In this document: positions 1-9,068 of the stretch, piece by piece | Layout of the letters: each line of letters starts with the position of its first letter | How positions within the stretch are numbered: the first letter of the stretch is position 1 | DNA from: Mycobacterium spongiae | GTDB taxonomy: Bacteria > Actinomycetota > Actinomycetes > Mycobacteriales > Mycobacteriaceae | DNA: 64,000 nucleotides | NCBI RefSeq assembly: GCF_018278905.1 | Contig: NZ_CP046600.1 | Span: 3,038,001-3,102,000, forward strand | Reading direction: 5' to 3' | Notes under the pieces: model-generated | The model's database searches: none | The model's input: the letters and a program-made list of their open reading frames with translations, nothing else | Told to the model about the DNA's origin: nothing | Program-made: the position numbers and the translations under genes

Positions 1-436
1 GCGCGAGTTGATCGCGACGTTCATCCACACCCTGTTGGATGCTGAGGCCGATGCGGTGTGCGGGGGCGGGATATGGCGAACGCAGTGAAGCGCGGACTAA
101 TCAGCGCAACGGGTATCGGCGTCGCCAGTTCGATACGAGGGCCGGCACATTGGACTTGGCGATCCCCAAGCTGCGGCACGGGTCGTATTTCCCGGACTGG
201 CCGCTGGAACGCCGCAAACGCGCCGAGCGTGCCCTGACCACGGTGGTGGCCACCTGTTATCTACTCGGGGTATCGACGCGGCGGATGGACAAGCTCGTCG
301 AAACCCTCGGGATCACCAGCCTGTCTAAGTCGCAGGTCTCGGTGATGGCCAAGGATCTCGACACCGCCGTAGAGGCGTTTCGAACCCGACCGCTCGACGC
401 CGGCCCGTACACATTCGTCGCAGCCCGACGTCTGAT
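1..436 (+). pseudogene. IS256-type (Mutator) transposase, frameshifted and truncated
   Basis: From base 2 the sequence encodes the start of a Mutator/IS256 DDE transposase (ELIATFIHTLLDAEADAVC). After a run of five G at 62-66 the family-like sequence continues one frame over (GYGERSEARTNQRNGY, then LGITSLSKSQVSVMAKDLD), so one extra G breaks the frame. Resemblance ends near TFVAA at about 425-436, before most of the catalytic domain, so the 3' part is also lost. The 5' end lies outside the window. It cannot give a working transposase. The G-run indel could be a sequencing error, but the 3' truncation is independent of it. Confidence 0.85.
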
Positions 437-779
437 GCAATATGCAGTGGCTAACCTGACATAATGTCGCTTATCGGTAGACACCCAACGCGGGGTTGCA
501 CAAAGTTGCATTAGGCGCAAGGACTCTCTGCGCGGATGGCGACGTTGGCGCAAGCTGACAGGCATGACCACCTTCCCGTCCATCCCATCGGCCGTCGTCC
601 GTTAACGTGGCAGCTTGAAGTAGGTTTCAATCACTTGATGAATGACCTTGTTCTTAGGTGACGAGGTGCTGATGCGGCCCTTATCCTCCCGGCCCGCCGG
701 AGCCCCCAAAACGTCACAGTGACGAATATCCATGTCCCAGCCTGGCGTATTGACTATTCAGCGATGCCCCGCTGAGGAG
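437..779. other. Gene-free stretch after the transposase remnant
   Basis: No open frame here resembles a protein I know. The only clear structure is the 13-bp dyad at 712-724, listed separately. Bases 447-480, just after the transposase break, may be the edge of whatever interrupted it, but I see no matching inverted repeat elsewhere in the window. Confidence 0.5.
712..724. promoter_or_regulatory. 13-bp dyad CGTCACAGTGACG (copy 1 of 3)
   Basis: A perfect inverted repeat, CGTCAC-A-GTGACG. The same dyad with another centre base occurs at 8047-8059 (one arm base changed) and 9069-9081. Copies 1 and 2 also share A-rich bases to the left (AAAACGTCAC against GAAACGTCAC) and AAT to the right, so they may be related by duplication. 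The shape suits a TetR-type operator; the regulator is not known. No intact gene starts next to this copy. Confidence 0.5.
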
Positions 780-869
780 CTTCCAGGCTTCGTTCCTCGC
801 GTTCTGCGTACCGATGTTCTGCGTGCAGACGAGACTGTCTTCGATGCAATCGCTTGGGTTGACTTGCCG

Positions 870-986
870 GTTTACCGGTGTCGACTCGAAGACTGGCGCC
901 ACGACTACAACAAACCAACAGGCCCCACTCTGCCCACGGCGAACTCACCAGCCGAATTCGCCCAACGATGGTCTACGACCCGCTAA
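870..986 (+). pseudogene. IS3-family transposase OrfB C-terminal remnant
   Basis: The translation RLEDWRHDYN followed by PHSAHGELT and then PAEFAQRW is the typical end of an IS3-family OrfB (integrase-core) protein. The three pieces lie in different frames: a shift near 915 leaves the first frame and another near 950 returns to it. Upstream bases from about 780 may be decayed OrfB as well, but this is weak. Only the tail of the element is left, with no start and no DDE core. Confidence 0.65.
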
Positions 987-1032
987 CCCGACGCTGCATA
1001 GCAACCGGATCGCCGAAACTGGATGGAGCGGA

Positions 1033-1671
1033 TTACCCCCGCTTTGCTACCACAAAATAGCTAGACGCTCCTTTATATATTTTATCAGTGTCAATAATCT
1101 GAAAATTCCCATTTTCAATTAAATCGTCCAGCTCGGAGCTTTCTAGCCTTCTTATAGGGATGGGGATTACTCCAATTTTGCTCAATATCCGGAACGCCTG
1201 TATTTGGATACCAACTGAAAGTGACAGCTTATCTCGCAAGCAGGGTGTCACCGAAATAACCAGCCCCCCAGGCTTCAGCAGCCCATGTATTCTTTGCAGA
1301 ACCTTCTTGGGATTAGGCACTGTGTGCAACACATTGAAAGCTAGAATCGCATCGAATGTTTCTTCCGGGTACCTCTCATCGAAGATATCGGCTTGTACAA
1401 AACTCACATTCTCGACGCCACGAGCAGCTGCTTTCGCTTTCGCTAATCCAATCATCTTAGATGAGATATCGATGGAATGGATCTCCGCAACCTCACTGGC
1501 AAGCTCACAAGATGTGGTGCCTGTTCCGCATCCATAATCCAAAATAATGTCGCTAACTTTGAGGTGCTTTCTGGCGTTCTCCCTGCTTTTGCTATGAATA
1601 TACTCGAATCGTTCCTCGGTTTTATCGTACTTCTTTGCGGAGTTATCCCAGAACTCTTCCGATTTATCCAT
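1033..1671 (-). CDS. Class I SAM-dependent methyltransferase, AT-rich
   Basis: A 212-residue protein with a Rossmann-type methyltransferase core: motif I is LDYGCGTGT (about residues 44-52), followed by an acidic end of strand 2 (IHSIDIS), FVQADIF, FNVLHTV and LLKPGGLVISV. Substrate unknown. ATG at 1671 is preferred to the TTG at 1692 because GAGAGGG lies a suitable distance upstream. The gene is strikingly AT-rich for this genome: bases 1081-1140 hold only 21 G/C of 60. It sits among IS remnants and has no partner gene, which points to recent transfer. It resembles UbiE/Methyltransf_11-type enzymes; small-molecule O- or C-methylation is only a guess. Confidence 0.8.
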   Translation of the reverse strand: MDKSEEFWDNSAKKYDKTEERFEYIHSKSRENARKHLKVSDIILDYGCGTGTTSCELASEVAEIHSIDISSKMIGLAKAKAAARGVENVSFVQADIFDERYPEETFDAILAFNVLHTVPNPKKVLQRIHGLLKPGGLVISVTPCLRDKLSLSVGIQIQAFRILSKIGVIPIPIRRLESSELDDLIENGNFQIIDTDKIYKGASSYFVVAKRG

Positions 1672-2083
1672 TTTCCTAGTTCCCTCTCGCAATTGTTAGA
1701 GCGCCCATCAATCGTATGGTTGTGGGCCTTGTCCTGGTGTTGTGGACGTGGGCCTTGTGGTTATGCCGCTTTCGGCTGCGTTGCGGGTATGTGGTTGTCC
1801 TTGCGTCATTGGCGGGGCCGGCTCGATGCCGTGGGGTCGATCTCTGCGCGACGTCAGCCCCGCGACAGCTACGAGCGGGTTTATGGCCAGCAGAATCCAC
1901 ACACGGTTAAGCACGTTCATCGACAGCCGCCCCCGCCGAACCGTGAAGCGAGTTCGACGCTCAGCAGCGCTGTCCGGTCGGCGCTCCGCGCTCTGGGGTC
2001 GGCTATCCCAATGTGGTCTGTCCTTCCACTCAGGGTTCGCCTCGGGCCAATCGTCGGACCGGATGCAGAGCAAACCTAAGACA
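1672..2083. other. Stretch without a supported gene
   Basis: Several frames are open because of the G+C content, but none shows a family motif or a convincing start. A minus-strand frame at 1708-1920 begins MNVLNRVWILLAIN with a short hydrophobic stretch and could be a decayed membrane-protein start. I do not call it a gene. Confidence 0.5.
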
Positions 2084-2110
2084 CTAAGTGGATAGAGTCA
2101 ATCCACTTAG
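2084..2110. promoter_or_regulatory. Perfect inverted repeat, probable TetR operator
   Basis: CTAAGTGGAT at 2084-2093 and its exact complement ATCCACTTAG at 2101-2110 are separated by 7 bp. The repeat ends 21 bp before the start codon of the TetR gene at 2132, the usual place for an autoregulatory operator. The pairing is seen in the sequence; binding by this regulator is inferred. Confidence 0.65.
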
Positions 2111-2131
2111 CTCGCTCACTACACTGCGGAT

Positions 2132-2797
2132 GTGGATTCTGAGCGAGCTGCGGTACGACCGCTACGCAGAGATGCCGCGCACAACCGGCAGCGCATCGTC
2201 GACGCGGCACGCGATCTTTTTGCCATGCGTGGGCTCGAGGCCAGCCACAATGAAGTGGCCCATCACGCCGGTGTCGGTGTAGGCACTGTCTACCGGCGTT
2301 TTCCGACCAAGGAATCTCTTGTAGACGCCACCTTCGAGGATGGGATCGACGAGATCACCGCGCTTGGTCATTGCGCCTTGAACAAGCCCGACTCGTGGCT
2401 GGGATTGGCGTACTTCGTCGAAGAGATGTGCCAACTCACGGCACGGGATCAAGGACTTCGCGAAGCCGTGTTCAGTCGCGAATACGGCGGGGATCGGGTC
2501 GAGGCGGCGCGCGTACGGCTGTACCCCATGGTCGCCGAAGTCGTGGAGAGAGCTCGGGCCGACGGCTATCTGCGCGCGGACATCAATGACAGCGACCTGG
2601 CACTGATGTCGATCATCGCCGGCGCGGTCAACGAGTTCGCGGGCGATATCCGCCCCGATTTGTGGCGGCGCTACGTGACGATCTTCCTGGACGGGATGCG
2701 CGCAGATGGCGATCAGGCCCTACTGCCGGTTGAGGCCCTCAGCGCCGATCAACACGACGCCGCGATGCGGAGTTGGAATCCCCGCGCACACAGTTGA
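2132..2797 (+). CDS. TetR-family transcriptional regulator
   Basis: A 221-residue one-component regulator. The N-terminal DNA-binding domain is clear at about residues 15-65: RIVDAARDLFAMRGLEAS, then VAHHAGVGVGTVYRRF, the classic TetR helix-turn-helix ending in YRRFPTKESL. The rest is a divergent all-helical ligand domain. Translation starts at GTG 2132. A perfect 10-bp inverted repeat lies just upstream and is the likely autoregulatory site. The next intact gene, the mmpL fusion, begins more than 900 bp downstream on the same strand beyond IS remnants, so the target is uncertain. The ligand cannot be told from the sequence. Confidence 0.88.
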   Translation: MDSERAAVRPLRRDAAHNRQRIVDAARDLFAMRGLEASHNEVAHHAGVGVGTVYRRFPTKESLVDATFEDGIDEITALGHCALNKPDSWLGLAYFVEEMCQLTARDQGLREAVFSREYGGDRVEAARVRLYPMVAEVVERARADGYLRADINDSDLALMSIIAGAVNEFAGDIRPDLWRRYVTIFLDGMRADGDQALLPVEALSADQHDAAMRSWNPRAHS

Positions 2798-2945
2798 CTG
2801 CCTGGCTCGCCCAAGTGCCCCACTCATCCCACATGCACGCCGCAAGCAAGCATTCCTACACATGGGACGTGAGTTGTGGCTTGCTTCTGGAGTGTCGGAT
2901 CGGCACCCGAGCGCCCGACACCGCGCCGAGTAGCGTCCCCCTCTA

Positions 2946-3055
2946 ACACTCAGCTCAGCGGCAATCTGGGTGATCGTCGCACCGTCGGTGTCCCGGAACT
3001 GCGCGACCGCATCACGCTTGACTTACCGGGAAATATCTCCTTGCCTTCGCGTTGG
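2946..3055 (-). pseudogene. IS3-type OrfA N-terminal remnant
   Basis: On the minus strand KARRYFP and, after a one-base shift and a stop, VKRDAVAQFRDTDGATITQI then AAELSV recreate the start of an IS3-type OrfA (usually ...RYPPEFKRDAV... followed by a helix-turn-helix). The match ends about 2946. It is too short and broken to work. The family call rests on recalled sequence patterns only. Confidence 0.45.
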
Positions 3056-3446
3056 ATCAACTCGCTTTCCCCGGGAAACTCCCAGGATTGAAGGCGTCCA
3101 ACGCACGGGGTTAACCTCCCCGTGACCACCCTCAGCTGACGGAATCAACACACTAATGATCCCCCTGCTCGGGCAATTCTGTTAGCGGCCGCACCGCTAC
3201 TCCCAAGGCGGCGTTGGCCTACAGTAGGCTGCGACCCACCAAACCAGCCGCACACCCCTTGGACCACAAAACGGGTCCCCCTCATATGCACGACGCCAAT
3301 AGGTGATCGCCTCCGTTTGCCCACCTCGCCGCGCGCGCAGTGACTCGCACCTCCCAAGCACGCACCGTTAGCAGTTACCGGAACGCAAGGTGCAATGAGA
3401 CTCGGGCGCAATGAGACTCGTGTCCTTACTCTGTCAATCTGACGCA
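3056..3446. other. Spacer between two IS3-type remnants
   Basis: No supported coding sequence or repeat. Open frames on both strands show no family motif. The stretch is probably insertion-sequence debris or old intergenic DNA. Confidence 0.4.
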
Positions 3447-3543
3447 GGTCGAGTTCGTGGCCGGACGCGAGGAGCTTGTTGCCCTCGGCGAGTTTGCGCA
3501 TGATCTGGTCCGGCGTATGCCGCCTGCGTTTGTTGGATGCCAT
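3447..3543 (-). pseudogene. IS3-family OrfA start, truncated
   Basis: From ATG 3543 the minus strand reads MASNKRRRHTPDQIMRKL and AEGNKLLASGHELD, the well-known start of a mycobacterial/actinobacterial IS3-family OrfA. After about 32 residues the similarity stops at about 3447 and an unrelated frame follows. This is a different OrfA type from the remnant at 2946-3055, so at least two IS3-like elements decayed here. Confidence 0.7.
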
Positions 3544-3686
3544 GTCGTCAGCTGATTCTTCCTGCCGAACGCCGGGCAACAGCGCCGCATAGCTAGTGGA
3601 CCACTAAGACGGGCTCACCGCAGTGGGACAGCAAACTATGTGCGGGCAACGAGGGCGGTGGATCAGACTTCCATGCGTGAGGATCG

Positions 3687-3719
3687 ATGAACACCTACGG
3701 CCTCGTTGAGCCCACGTGA
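3687..3719 (+). CDS. Ten-codon upstream ORF coupled to the mmpL fusion
   Basis: ATG 3687 opens a 10-residue frame ([10 protein letters not shown]) that ends with TGA at 3717-3719. GAGGA lies 4-5 bases before the ATG, a far better ribosome site than anything before the mmpL GTG. The stop overlaps that GTG (3716-3718) in the sequence GTGA, so ribosomes ending the short ORF could restart on mmpL. Whether the peptide itself matters is unknown. The frame could also be chance. Confidence 0.45.
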   Translation: MNTYGLVEPT

Positions 3720-6700
3720 GTAAGGCTGGGCTCGATACTCACACCGGGCAGCCGCTCATTGCCAGAACGCTTCGTAGAATTTCGGTGCCGATAATCCTCG
3801 GGTGGCTCGTGCTCGCCGGCATGCTCAACTTGGCGATCCCCTCGTTGGAACAGGTCGGGCAAGAACATTCAGTGCCGATGACCGCTGAGGGTGCACCATC
3901 GATACTGGCCATCAAACGCATGGGCGAGGTCTTCGCAGAGTCCGGTTCAGACAACGTCGCGATGATCGTCTTGGAGGGTGACCAGCCGTTAGGCGACGAT
4001 GCCCACAACTACTACGACGATCTGATTCGGAACCTGAACGACGACAGCTTGCATGTGCAGCGTGTGCAGGACTTCTGGGGCGATCCACTCACCGCTGCGG
4101 CCGCACAAAGTTCCGACGGCAAGGCCGCCTATGTTCAACTGAATCTCGCCGGAAATCAGGGCGAGTCACTGGCGACCGAATCTGTCGAAGCGCTACGCGA
4201 CATCGTGGCTAAAACGCTGCCCCCCAACGGGGTACATGTCCATGTCACCGGCCCTTCGGCGCTCATTGCCGACATGCATGACATCGGCGACAACTCCGTT
4301 ATCAAAATCACCGCGACCAGCGTCGCGGTGATCGTAATCATGTTGCTCCTGGTCTACCGCTCGGCGATCACAGTGCTCATTCTGCTCTTTACCGTCGCGG
4401 TCGAGTTGGCTTCGGCCAGGGGATTCGTTGCGCTCCTCGGACATCTCGGGCTCTTTGGACTTTCGACGTTCGCTGTCAACCTGATTACTACGCTGGCGAT
4501 CGCGGCCGGAACCGACTACGGGATATTCCTTGTCGGCAGGTACCACGAGGCCCGTCAGTCCGGTGCGGATCGAGAAACCGCTTACTACACCACCTACCGT
4601 GGGGTTTCGCACGTCATCTTGGGCTCGGGTCTGACCATCGCCGGTGCCATGTTCTGTCTTAGTTTTACGCGCCTGCCCTATTTCCAATCGCTCGGCTTGC
4701 CCTGCGCTGCGGGAATGCTCATCGGTATCGCGGTCGCGCTCACTCTGGGGCCGGCCGTTCTCACCGTTGGTAGCCGTTTCGGTTTGTTGGACCCGAAACG
4801 GAAAATCAACACTCGGGGCTGGCGACTCGTTGGCACCGCCGTTGTCCGCTGGCCCGCCCCCATCCTCGTTGCAACGGGCACAGTCGCGCTCGTCGGCCTG
4901 CTCGCGCTGCCGGGATACCGGACTAACTACAACGATCAATTGTATGCGCCCAAGAACATCCCGGCGATTGAGGGATATTCCGCCGCCGATCGCCATTTTT
5001 CGCAATCTCGAATGAACCCCGAGATCCTCTTGGTCGAAGCGAATCACGATATGCGCAATTCTGCGGACTTTTTGATTCTGGACAGGCTGGCGAAAGGCGT
5101 GTTCCGGGTGCCGGGCATCTCTCGAGTGCAGGCAATAACCAGGCCCGAGGGCAGCCCAATCCAGCACACTACAATTCCCTACCTAATTAGCGCGCAAAAC
5201 GCCGGACAATTGCAGAGCCTGACGTATGTCAAAGACCGGATAAACGATCTGCTGACGCAGGCCGACGAGATGGCGAAGACTATAGCGATCACCAAACGGA
5301 TGTATAACCTGAGTTTGCAGCTGGCTGACAATACTCATCAGGCGGCCACCGATACTCAGAAAATGGCAGAAATCACAGCCGAACTGCGCGATCATATCGC
5401 AGATTTTGATGATTTTGGGCGACCGATCCGTAGCTACTTTTACTGGGAGAAACACTGCTACGATATCCCGAGCTGCTGGTCGCTGAGGTCCATTTTCGAC
5501 GCACTCGACAGCGCGGATCGGGTTAGCGAAAAAGTAAGATTCTTGCTACAGGATATCAAGAATCTGGACCGCCTCACCCCGCAAATGGCTGCTCAATTTC
5601 TGCCGATGGCAGACGCGATGGAATCGATGCGGACCATGATTCTGAGCATGCACAGCACGATGTCCGGAATCTATGGACAAATGGACGAATTGAGCGATGA
5701 TCCCATGGCTATGGGGAAAGCTTTCGACGCCGCCAAGAACGACGATTCGTTCTATCTTCCGCCGGAGGTGTTCGACAATCCGGAATTTAAGCGGGTAATA
5801 GATATGTTTCTGTCGTCAGACGGCAAGGCGGCCCGCTTGTTTATTTCTCACAGAGGAAATCCGGCTACCCCCGAAGGCATCGGTCGTGTGGACCCATTGA
5901 TAACGGCGGCTGAAGAAGCCCTCAAGGGTACTCCCCTGGAGGATGCCAGAATCTATCTAGGCGGCACCGCAGCGATCTTTAAAGACATCTCCGAAGGGGC
6001 TAGATATGATCTGCTGATAGCTGGGATTTCTTCACTTTGCTTGATTTTCATCATCATGCTGCTGATCACGCGCAGTTTAGTTGCCGCGTTGGTAATTGTG
6101 GGAACCGTAGCGCTGTCGCTAGGCACATCGTTTGGGCTCGCGGTGCTTTTGTGGCAGCATATTTTGGGAGTCGAATTGCATTGGCTTGTTATGGCTATGT
6201 CCATCATCGTTCTGCTGGCCGTAGGATCTGACTACAACTTACTATTGGTGGCGCGCTTCAAAGAGGAAATTGGCGCCGGACTCAAGACCGGGATTATTCG
6301 GGCAATGGGTGGTACCGGAAAAGTCGTGACTTCCGCGGGTCTCGTGTTCGCCTTCACTATGGCGTCGATGGCGGTCAGCGATCTGCGGGTCATTGGTCAG
6401 GTGGGCACCACCATCGGCCTGGGGCTGCTGTTCGACACCTTGATCGTGCGCTCCTTCATGACACCGTCCATCGCAGCCCTGTTGGGACGCTGGTTCTGGT
6501 GGCCGTCCTGGAGGTGGCTCGGTTCAGCCGGCGGATTTCGCTCCAGGCGCGTCGCTTCGCGGCCGATTCGGCACGAGCGCGGCACGTCCGCGATGGTGGC
6601 CCCAAAAACCCTGATCTTCGTTACCGACTCCGGGTTCGGCCACCGAGCTACCGCAGAGAGCCTGCTCGCATACCTTCCTGCCGAGGCACGACCGGGAGCA

Positions 6701-7798
6701 CGCGTCGTCAATCCCTATTCGGAGGTCATCGAGCCGAATACCCGCATGATGGACCGCCTTGTGGCGGGCGTTGGCGATGACGCCTACAACAAGCTCCTCA
6801 GCCGGTTCCGCAGCCCGGGCTATATGTGTCGTCTCTTCTACACATTCATGATCCTCTACATGATGGCGCGCCGCGTCGGGATCGACCGCCTGATCGGCGA
6901 CTTCTTGGATCAGGAGCAACCGGACCTGGTCGTGGTTGCCATGCCACTGATTGTGAACAACGTTGTCCGCCAAGCGAACCGGCGTGAGATGCGCACGCTG
7001 GTATTGATGACGGACAAGGATGAGAGCCTTCAAGGCACATGGATCCCACGGAACGCCCCCTATTTCGCCGCGTTCAGCGAGCACGCGGTGGCGCAGGCTC
7101 GCCGGCGAGGTGCCGGGCAGGCGTGGCTTCTCGGTGGCCCGGTTCTGCGGCCTGGATTCTTCCAGCGGGACAGCGATTTCGCCAGGCGGCTAGCCGTGCA
7201 GTTTGGTTTTGACCCGGACCGCCCGTGCATCTTGGTCTCTTCGGGCCGCAACGTCTCGTCGAAGATGGTGTCGATTGCCAAGGCCTTGGACAAAGTGGAG
7301 CAGCCGATCCAAGTCATTTTCCTGTGCGGAGAGAACGCCCAGGTGCGCGAAGCGATCGACCAATTGCCAACGTCGTACCCAAAGCGCACCTTCGGTTTCG
7401 TCCGGCGGGTCGACCATCTCATGGAGATGGCAGACGTGATGATTGGGAAACCAGGACCGGGAACCACCTTCGAAGCTTTGGCCAAAGGGCTGCCGGTTCT
7501 GCTGGAACGCAACGGCGGTACCCTTCCGCAGGAAATCGCCGTAGCCAATTATGTCGTCGAGCAAGGATTCGGGCGAACCTATCGAAACCACCGCGAACTG
7601 CTGCGCGGTGTTGAGGCTGTGCTTGCCGACTGGTCTGGGCTCCCCGCCTCTCGGCCCGCGCCGTTTCGCAGCGACAACGAGATCAGGGCGATCCTTGATT
7701 TCCTCTATCCGGCCCAGAAATGCGTAGATCAAGCGCGAAACGGTCCCTCAGTTGGAGCTCGCCAGCTAAGGGCGATTCGGGCTGTTCGGGAGTCGTGA
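3716..7798 (+). CDS. MmpL (RND) transporter fused to a GT28/MGDG-synthase-like glycosyltransferase
   Basis: One 1360-residue frame. Residues 1 to about 935 form a complete MmpL: TM1 at 22-43, a periplasmic domain, TM2-6 with the proton-relay pair D267-Y268 ([13 protein letters not shown]), a large second loop with long helical stretches and a CYDIPSC pair as in MmpL4/5-type proteins, and TM8-12 with D839-Y840 ([13 protein letters not shown]). After a basic linker, residues 960-1340 form a MurG/MGDG-synthase-like GT-B enzyme: [13 protein letters not shown] (H976) at the N-lobe and [16 protein letters not shown] (1245-1260) at the nucleotide-sugar site. No stop separates them, and M960 has no good ribosome site. 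Inferred role: glycosylating a lipid on the cytoplasmic face and handing it to the attached exporter. No mmpS gene is adjacent. Typical MmpL proteins end near 950-1000 residues. Confidence 0.88.
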   Translation: MSKAGLDTHTGQPLIARTLRRISVPIILGWLVLAGMLNLAIPSLEQVGQEHSVPMTAEGAPSILAIKRMGEVFAESGSDNVAMIVLEGDQPLGDDAHNYYDDLIRNLNDDSLHVQRVQDFWGDPLTAAAAQSSDGKAAYVQLNLAGNQGESLATESVEALRDIVAKTLPPNGVHVHVTGPSALIADMHDIGDNSVIKITATSVAVIVIMLLLVYRSAITVLILLFTVAVELASARGFVALLGHLGLFGLSTFAVNLITTLAIAAGTDYGIFLVGRYHEARQSGADRETAYYTTYRGVSHVILGSGLTIAGAMFCLSFTRLPYFQSLGLPCAAGMLIGIAVALTLGPAVLTVGSRFGLLDPKRKINTRGWRLVGTAVVRWPAPILVATGTVALVGLLALPGYRTNYNDQLYAPKNIPAIEGYSAADRHFSQSRMNPEILLVEANHDMRNSADFLILDRLAKGVFRVPGISRVQAITRPEGSPIQHTTIPYLISAQNAGQLQSLTYVKDRINDLLTQADEMAKTIAITKRMYNLSLQLADNTHQAATDTQKMAEITAELRDHIADFDDFGRPIRSYFYWEKHCYDIPSCWSLRSIFDALDSADRVSEKVRFLLQDIKNLDRLTPQMAAQFLPMADAMESMRTMILSMHSTMSGIYGQMDELSDDPMAMGKAFDAAKNDDSFYLPPEVFDNPEFKRVIDMFLSSDGKAARLFISHRGNPATPEGIGRVDPLITAAEEALKGTPLEDARIYLGGTAAIFKDISEGARYDLLIAGISSLCLIFIIMLLITRSLVAALVIVGTVALSLGTSFGLAVLLWQHILGVELHWLVMAMSIIVLLAVGSDYNLLLVARFKEEIGAGLKTGIIRAMGGTGKVVTSAGLVFAFTMASMAVSDLRVIGQVGTTIGLGLLFDTLIVRSFMTPSIAALLGRWFWWPSWRWLGSAGGFRSRRVASRPIRHERGTSAMVAPKTLIFVTDSGFGHRATAESLLAYLPAEARPGARVVNPYSEVIEPNTRMMDRLVAGVGDDAYNKLLSRFRSPGYMCRLFYTFMILYMMARRVGIDRLIGDFLDQEQPDLVVVAMPLIVNNVVRQANRREMRTLVLMTDKDESLQGTWIPRNAPYFAAFSEHAVAQARRRGAGQAWLLGGPVLRPGFFQRDSDFARRLAVQFGFDPDRPCILVSSGRNVSSKMVSIAKALDKVEQPIQVIFLCGENAQVREAIDQLPTSYPKRTFGFVRRVDHLMEMADVMIGKPGPGTTFEALAKGLPVLLERNGGTLPQEIAVANYVVEQGFGRTYRNHRELLRGVEAVLADWSGLPASRPAPFRSDNEIRAILDFLYPAQKCVDQARNGPSVGARQLRAIRAVRES

Positions 7799-8165
7799 CG
7801 ATTGTCCCCTACCGGCGGGCGCTCGCCGTGGCCCGAAGTTCCAAGTGAGGTGAGCCAGATCTCTCTAGCTGCGCCATCTAAAATGATCCCAACCGCAGAA
7901 CTCCGCTCAATGTTGTTGGCGCACTGCACAGGCCACAGCCAGGGCGAGAGTCTGACCACACACTGGTACGCAACCACCACTCCTAATCGGCCCCGATGAC
8001 CCGGCCTTGGCCCTCTCCCCCCCCGCGCGGCCTTTGCCCCAAGAAACGTCACTGTGACAGAATTCCTTGTCGCAGAAGGGGACTCGCTCGCGCCCCCGAC
8101 CATCCCGTAACCGAGAAGTGCGCGCGGCCCGGAGCCTCACCGTCCCTTCCCGCAGGGACACAGAA
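7799..8165. other. Intergenic region between mmpL fusion and SDR gene
   Basis: No supported gene. A weak five-pair stem (CGGCG at 7813-7817 with CGCCG at 7824-7828) follows the mmpL stop and could aid termination. The dyad at 8047-8059 is listed separately. The two genes converge here. Confidence 0.45.
8047..8059. promoter_or_regulatory. 13-bp dyad CGTCACTGTGACA (copy 2 of 3)
   Basis: CGTCAC-T-GTGACA, one base short of a perfect repeat. It lies downstream of the SDR gene, while copy 3 lies just upstream of it, so the gene is bracketed by the same dyad. Left and right flanks resemble copy 1 at 712-724. Confidence 0.45.
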
Positions 8166-8999
8166 TCACACCGTGCCCGCGGCGTCCACCGCCATGGCAA
8201 CGCCGGAGACGCAGCGGCCCGACTCGCCGCAGAGATAGATCATCGCTGCAGTGATGTCGCCAGGCTGGGTGGACACCGGTAGGCGATTCTGCAACCAGCC
8301 CTGGTGCTCGGGGAAGGCTTCCAGGAACTGCTCGGCCTGGTCGTTCTGGAGAATCGGAGTTTCCGTCGCGCCCGGATGCACTACGTTCACGCGGATGTTC
8401 TTTGGCGCCAAGGCAGTCGCGTAGTAGTGCATCAGACCGACGATGCCGTGTTTGGCCGCAGTGTATCCGGCAGCGCCAGGACTTTGAGTTCTAAACGACG
8501 AGATGATGGACCTTGTACCACCGCCCGAACCGGTGATCACGATGACGCCTCCGTCGCCATGGTCCAGCAGCGCCGGCAGTGCCGCCTCGATCGTGAAGTA
8601 CACCCCGTTGAGGCACACCTCAACGGTCTCCAAATAGGCGTCGACCTCCATAGGTGGCGTGGGCGATAGAAACGGAGCGATCCCGGCGTTCGCCAGGACG
8701 AAATCGACACGTCCGAATTCGGTTACCCCCTTGGCCACCAAGGCCTTTAGGCGCTCGAAGTCACGGACATCGGCGTGTTCGGCGACGATGCGGCGGCCCG
8801 TTTTCTTGACCAGTTCGACCGTCTCGTCGAGATCCTCGGGCGTGGCCATTGGGTATGCGACGGTGTCCATCTGTTCGCACAGATCGACCGCGATGATGTC
8901 GGCGCCCTCCTCGGCAAAGCGGACCGCGTGGGAGCGTCCCTGACCTCGAGCCGCCCCCGTAATGAATGCGACTTTCCCATTGAATTGTGCGTCCCTCAT
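8166..8999 (-). CDS. Mycofactocin-type short-chain dehydrogenase/reductase
   Basis: A 277-residue SDR. The NAD-binding motif TGAARGQG is at 14-21, NAG at 104-106, and the catalytic Ser158, Tyr179 and Lys183 (YTAAK) are all present. After the second strand there is a long insert (CEQMDTVAYPMATPEDLDET and following, about 41-70), the hallmark of the mycofactocin-coupled SDR subfamily (carveol-dehydrogenase-like) whose NAD is not readily exchanged. Expected job: oxidising a secondary or hydrophobic alcohol with mycofactocin as electron acceptor. It stands alone, with a 13-bp dyad about 70 bp upstream that probably controls it. The exact substrate is unknown. Confidence 0.9.
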   Translation of the reverse strand: MRDAQFNGKVAFITGAARGQGRSHAVRFAEEGADIIAVDLCEQMDTVAYPMATPEDLDETVELVKKTGRRIVAEHADVRDFERLKALVAKGVTEFGRVDFVLANAGIAPFLSPTPPMEVDAYLETVEVCLNGVYFTIEAALPALLDHGDGGVIVITGSGGGTRSIISSFRTQSPGAAGYTAAKHGIVGLMHYYATALAPKNIRVNVVHPGATETPILQNDQAEQFLEAFPEHQGWLQNRLPVSTQPGDITAAMIYLCGESGRCVSGVAMAVDAAGTV

Positions 9000-9068
9000 G
9001 ACGCCTTCCCGTGGCCGCGGTGTCTCGAGAGTAGTGAAAACGACGCCGGGGCCTCTTGCGTTACATTA

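Noticed and set aside
447..480. Inverted-repeat end of a mobile element after the transposase break
   Set aside because: The bases looked like a possible element end, but no partner repeat or target-site duplication could be found in the window.
1708..1920. Possible small membrane protein on the minus strand
   Set aside because: A short hydrophobic start but then Arg/Pro/Thr-rich sequence with no family match or ribosome site.
1477..2079. 200-codon plus-strand frame over the methyltransferase start
   Set aside because: No homology; most of it overlaps the real methyltransferase start or the gene-free stretch.
2700..2935. Short plus-strand frames after the first TetR gene
   Set aside because: Overlap the TetR 3' end or IS debris, no motif.
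4193..5167. 324-codon minus-strand frame inside the mmpL region
   Set aside because: Charged, low-quality composition, no family motif, and it is antisense to conserved MmpL transmembrane segments.
6593..7798. Calling the glycosyltransferase part a separate gene from ATG 6593
   Set aside because: No stop separates it from MmpL, and the ATG has no ribosome site; the fused reading is the simplest, though it needs a test.
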